Positions 61,201-64,000 of a stretch of 64,000 nt of DNA are shown here, in pieces. Within the stretch, counting starts at the first letter, position 1. Every line of letters starts with the position of its first letter. Origin of the DNA: Neocallimastix lanati (nom. inval.) (lineage: Eukaryota; Neocallimastigomycota; Neocallimastigomycetes; Neocallimastigales; Neocallimastigaceae); the NCBI GenBank assembly GCA_016946835.1, contig JACVTC010000008.1, positions 2,075,001 to 2,139,000 on the forward strand, written 5' to 3'. The notes under the pieces are model-generated. The model saw only the letters and a list, made by a program, of their open reading frames with translations, did not search any database and was not told the DNA's origin. The translations under genes were made by a program, and so were the position numbers.

Positions 61201-64000
61201 TGTTTTGGATCCACATAAATCTGTTATTATAAAAGAATCTTCTCCAGTGAAGTCTGAAACTATTAAAGTTACAAGAAATCCTATTAATGGAAAGAAAAGA
61301 TACGTCAAGAAAACTGTTATTTCAAGAAAGATTACTACTAATATTATTAATACTCCAGAATTAGTTTCTGAAGAAAAAGTTAATAAATGGACAAAATTAA
61401 TTCCTTCCGTAGTTGAAACAATTATCAATCAAGTTACATTAAATGATGATGATAATGAAAATGAAACTAAACAACAAGAAGAAATGGAAAAATTAATGAA
61501 TAAATTCAATGAAATTAATGGAAAGGAAGAGCAAGTCATGAAAGAAGGAACAATTTTAAATGAACCAATCTTAGATGAACCAATCTTAAATGAAGAACCA
61601 GTCATAAAAGAAGAACCAATCTTAAATGAAGCTCCTGAGGCAATATCTGAAAAGGAAGTTAATAACAAATGGACAGAATTAATTCCAAATGTTATAGAAA
61701 CCATTGTTAATCAAACAAAGGTAACCAATAATGAAGAGGAAGAAGAAAAGAATAAGGTAAATAATTTGAATAAACTAATGGAGCAGTTCAATAAAATTAA
61801 TAATAATGAAAGTAAACCTTCATTGACTGAGGAAATAACACAACAAAATAAGAATGATGATTGTATTGAACAAGAAAAGGCTGAAGAAATAACACAGCAA
61901 AATAAGAGTGATGATAGTATCGAAGAAGAAAAGAACAATGAACAAAGTAAAGAAATTAAGCCTGAAAGTATTCCAATGGAATATGAAGATAGTTTAAAAA
62001 AATTAGTACCTACTGCTCTTGAAATGATTGCTAGTCATATACCAAAAGCCATTGAAATGATTGTCAATCAAACAAAGAATGTTGATAATAATATTATTAA
62101 TAATGAATCAATGTCCAAGAATGGTAAGCAAGAAGAAGAAAATGACCTTAAAGAATCAATAATTAGAGATGTTTCAATTGATTATGAAAATAAATTAAAG
62201 AGTTTAATTCCTTCCGCACTTGAAATGATTGTTGGTAAAGTTCCAAATGCTCTTGAAATATTAATTAATCAAACAAAAGAAAATAATGAAAATGAAAGTA
62301 TAGATAAAAATATTAAGCAAGAAGATATTGAAAATTCAATTATTAAAGATATATCTGTTGAATATGAAAATCATTTAAAGAGTTTAATTCCAACAGCACT
62401 TGAAATGATTGTTGGAAACGTACCATCTATTCTTGAAACAATAATTGATCAAAATAAAAATAATGAGGATGGAGATGAAAAGACCGAAATACTTCCTAAG
62501 GACATTCTCCTTGATGATAAAGATTTAGAACCAACTTCAGAAATATTAACTGGTCCAGAAGTTAAAGAAATGAATAAAAGAATTACTAACTTAGAAGATA
62601 ATCTTAATAACGTTAAAAACGAAAATGAAGAATTAAAAACAAAGTTAGAAAATTACAATAATGTCAAAAATGAAAATCAATTATTAAAGAATGAATTGGA
62701 AACCTATAAAACTGCACTTAAAAAGAATTCAATTGGTAAATCTGATAGGATTAGTAAATTAAATGATGATATTAAGCGATTGAAGAAGAGCATAAATATC
62801 ATGAATCAATTGAATAAGAATCTTGAAACGGGAAACATTAATGATATGAGATCACTTAATGATCAATTACTTAAACAAAAGGAAAAGGTTATTCAATTAC
62901 AAAATATAGAATCTTTATCGCCTGAAGTTAGTAGTGATGAATTATATAGAATCAATAATAGAATAAATAACTTGAAGAATGTTTTAGGCCAAATGAAGAA
63001 TAATAAGACTATTAACAATAAGGAAATATCTGATAAACTTAAATCTTTTGCTATTAATGAAAAAGAAAATGAAGAAATTAAAGAACTAAGAAGTAAATTA
63101 GAAAAATCTAATTATTGTATTAATGAACTTAAAGAAAAAACAAAACAATTGGAACAACAAAGTCAAATAAGTAATAGTCATGTTGTTCAGGTCTTAAAGG
63201 ATCTTAATCAAAATAGTGAATCAAAAATTAATATGGAAATCTTAAAGGATCTTAATCAAAATAGTGAATCAAAAATCAATATGGAAATCTTAAAGGATCT
63301 TAATCAAAATAGTGAATCAAAAATCAATATTGAAGATTCAGATGCAATCATTGATCCAAAGAATGAGAATGTATTAGATAAAGCAGGAAATTCAGATGTT
63401 GATTCATTTGTTGATGCTAAGAATAGTGATGGCAATATAAATAGATTAGATACCGATTCATCTGTTGATTCATTTGTTGATGCCAAGAATAGTGATGACA
63501 ACACAATTAAATTAAATGTTGATTCATTTGTAGATGCCAAAGATGGTTCTAGTAGTATTACTAATAAATTAATTGCTGATTCATTTGTTAATTCCAATAA
63601 CGCTAATAAATTAAATAACAATGTTGATGCAAAGGAAGGATCAGAAAACACTAATAAATCAAACCTAAATAATAACAATAATTTAGTTGATGATAATGTA
63701 GAAGTTGAATTAGACTCAAGAAGTATTCTTATTGCAGAAGCTAATGAATTTAAAAGGGAAAATCAATTATTAATAGAAGAATTAGAAAAGTTAAAGAATA
63801 TTATATCATCTAATAAGAAAGAACATTGGAATATTTCAAAAGAAAAAAGATCGTTACAAGATCAAGTTAAAAGGTTAAACAAAATTATTGAGAAAGATAC
63901 TCAAACAATAAAGAAATCAGAAGGAACAATTCAACAATTAAATTCTGATAATGATAGTCTTAATGAAAGGATAAAAACGCTAACTGAAGCATATGAAACC
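52285..64000 (+). CDS. Giant coiled-coil protein, two exons seen, 3' end beyond window
   Basis: Exon 1 is 52285-52624. After a 193-bp intron, exon 2 runs from 52818 without any stop to base 64000; I read every line of it in frame. At least 3841 residues are encoded. Residues 1-113 are acidic and Ser-rich. Residues about 165-2200 are almost continuous coiled coil rich in E, K, Q, I and L, with recurring I-E-K-I-V-E-x-E-K-x-K and L-E-K-Q-L-A-D-N-E blocks. Residues 2200-3300 are acidic and partly disordered with several repeat families. Coiled coil resumes from about 3350. Ten LIP motifs start at residues 879, 994, 1376, 1556, 2309, 2969, 3062, 3169, 3236 and 3296. Three YWPLRL-type motifs start at 2344, 2491 and 2643. 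There is no signal peptide, ATPase head or membrane segment. A tether or scaffold like golgins or spindle-pole proteins is conceivable (inference); no family is recognised. Confidence 0.9.
52625..52817 (+). other. Intron 1 of the giant coiled-coil gene, phase 1
   Basis: The donor GTAAAG follows AATG and the acceptor TTGACAG precedes AGAATG. Joining them keeps the frame (split Glu codon G|AG) and opens the 11.2-kb exon. Using the next AG (52819) would hit a stop after 13 codons. The intron is almost pure A/T. Unspliced, the first exon would end at a TAA at 52636. Confidence 0.88.
55112..57235 (+). repeat. LIP motif copies 1-4, embedded in coiled coil
   Basis: Four copies start at 55112, 55457, 56603 and 57143. 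Each reads like K-S-L-I-P-F-I-V-Q-K-I-V-K-N-E-K-E-K followed by a DFIExQ-type segment. They differ from the surrounding heptads by a Pro and a hydrophobic run, so each is probably a break or docking point in the rod. Confidence 0.85.
59192..59350 (+). repeat. 48-bp coding repeat, SELPEEKLDEEVSQKL
   Basis: Three to four tandem copies of a 16-residue acidic unit, almost identical at DNA level, inside the giant gene. Recent in-frame expansion. Confidence 0.93.
59507..60481 (+). repeat. Three YLN-DG-YWPLRL motifs
   Basis: Copies at 59507-59596, 59948-60034 and 60404-60481. The consensus is N-x-Y-x-L-N-x-x-x-D-G-[RK]-[IL]-x-[IL], about 8 variable residues, then Y-W-P-L-R-L (copy 1 ends YWNSLPIKL). 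Copies 1 and 2 are each followed by Y-E-I-T-E-[GE]. The pattern suggests a small beta-type fold, but I know no matching family. Confidence 0.85.
60533..60800 (+). repeat. 114-bp coding repeat, 2.3 copies
   Basis: A 38-residue acidic/Pro unit (with EIPVKVAEPKALTDEPKEEE and EIPINVSEPEK) repeated at exact 114-base spacing (markers at 60533, 60647 and 60761). Near-identical DNA shows recent expansion. Confidence 0.95.
63191..63330 (+). repeat. 48-bp coding repeat, LKDLNQNSESKIN
   Basis: Three tandem copies of a 16-residue unit at exact 48-base spacing (63193, 63241, 63289). A looser repeat with DSFVDAK follows at about 63400-63640. Confidence 0.95.

Larger units (their letters stand above)
59402..62460 (+). 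repeat. LIP motif copies 5-10
   Basis: They start at 59402, 61382, 61661, 61982, 62183 and 62363. Copies 5-7 read W-x-[KQE]-L-I-P-x-[VI]-[IV]-E-x-I-[VI]-N-Q. Copies 8-10 read L-K-S-L-I-P-x-A-L-E-M-I-V and then a second half like V-P-x-x-L-E-x-x-I-N-Q, so they look like a doubled form. Acidic spacers lie between. Confidence 0.85.

Overview
The window is nuclear DNA of a eukaryote with an extremely AT-rich genome. Intergenic DNA is almost only A and T, with A/T homopolymers up to about 64 bases and long TAA, AATAAAT and TTTA arrays. Real genes stand out by higher GC and ordinary codon use, TAA/TAG/TGA all act as stops, and one gene has a short GT-AG intron. With the intact and decayed Copia elements, a MULE relic and a LINE relic, this fits an anaerobic gut fungus (Neocallimastigomycota) best. 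That assignment is inference from composition and style; no marker gene is present.

Layout. 1-2.3 kb: A/T low complexity. 2280-3887 (-): a complete gene for a single-pass membrane protein with a lumenal/extracellular alpha/beta-hydrolase domain and a cytosolic SQSDS-repeat tail. 3.9-9.2 kb: microsatellites, small tandem repeats, a perfect foldback, and a GC-richer island flanked by direct repeats. 9.2-10.8 kb: a decayed MULE with TIRs and an 11-bp target duplication. 11.17-15.98 kb: Copia element 1, nearly identical LTRs but interrupted gag. 16.05-16.9 kb: relic of another Copia family. 17-29 kb: gene-poor DNA with tandem arrays, a possible decayed multi-exon gene (20.6-21.7 kb), a GA-rich tract and a LINE reverse-transcriptase relic. 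30.1-33.7 kb: a hierarchical satellite. 35.0-36.4 kb: two diverged copies of an unknown small gene. 36.9-42.1 kb: Copia element 2, intact, with identical LTRs, sitting inside a TAA microsatellite. 43.5-46.4 kb (-): a decayed Copia copy. 46.6-52.2 kb: heptamer arrays and A/T DNA.

52,285 to the window end: a giant coiled-coil gene made of a small first exon, a 193-bp intron and an 11.2-kb exon that is still open at base 64,000. It encodes at least 3,841 residues. Besides coiled coil it carries ten copies of a hydrophobic LIP motif and three copies of an unfamiliar YWPLRL motif. This is the largest and least explained object in the window.

Both full Copia elements place the same 16-base sequence directly after unrelated LTRs. 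It is complementary to the anticodon arm, not the 3' end, of tRNA-Lys(CUU), which suggests half-tRNA priming. The window therefore holds two host genes, perhaps a few broken ones, and otherwise transposon debris and simple repeats.
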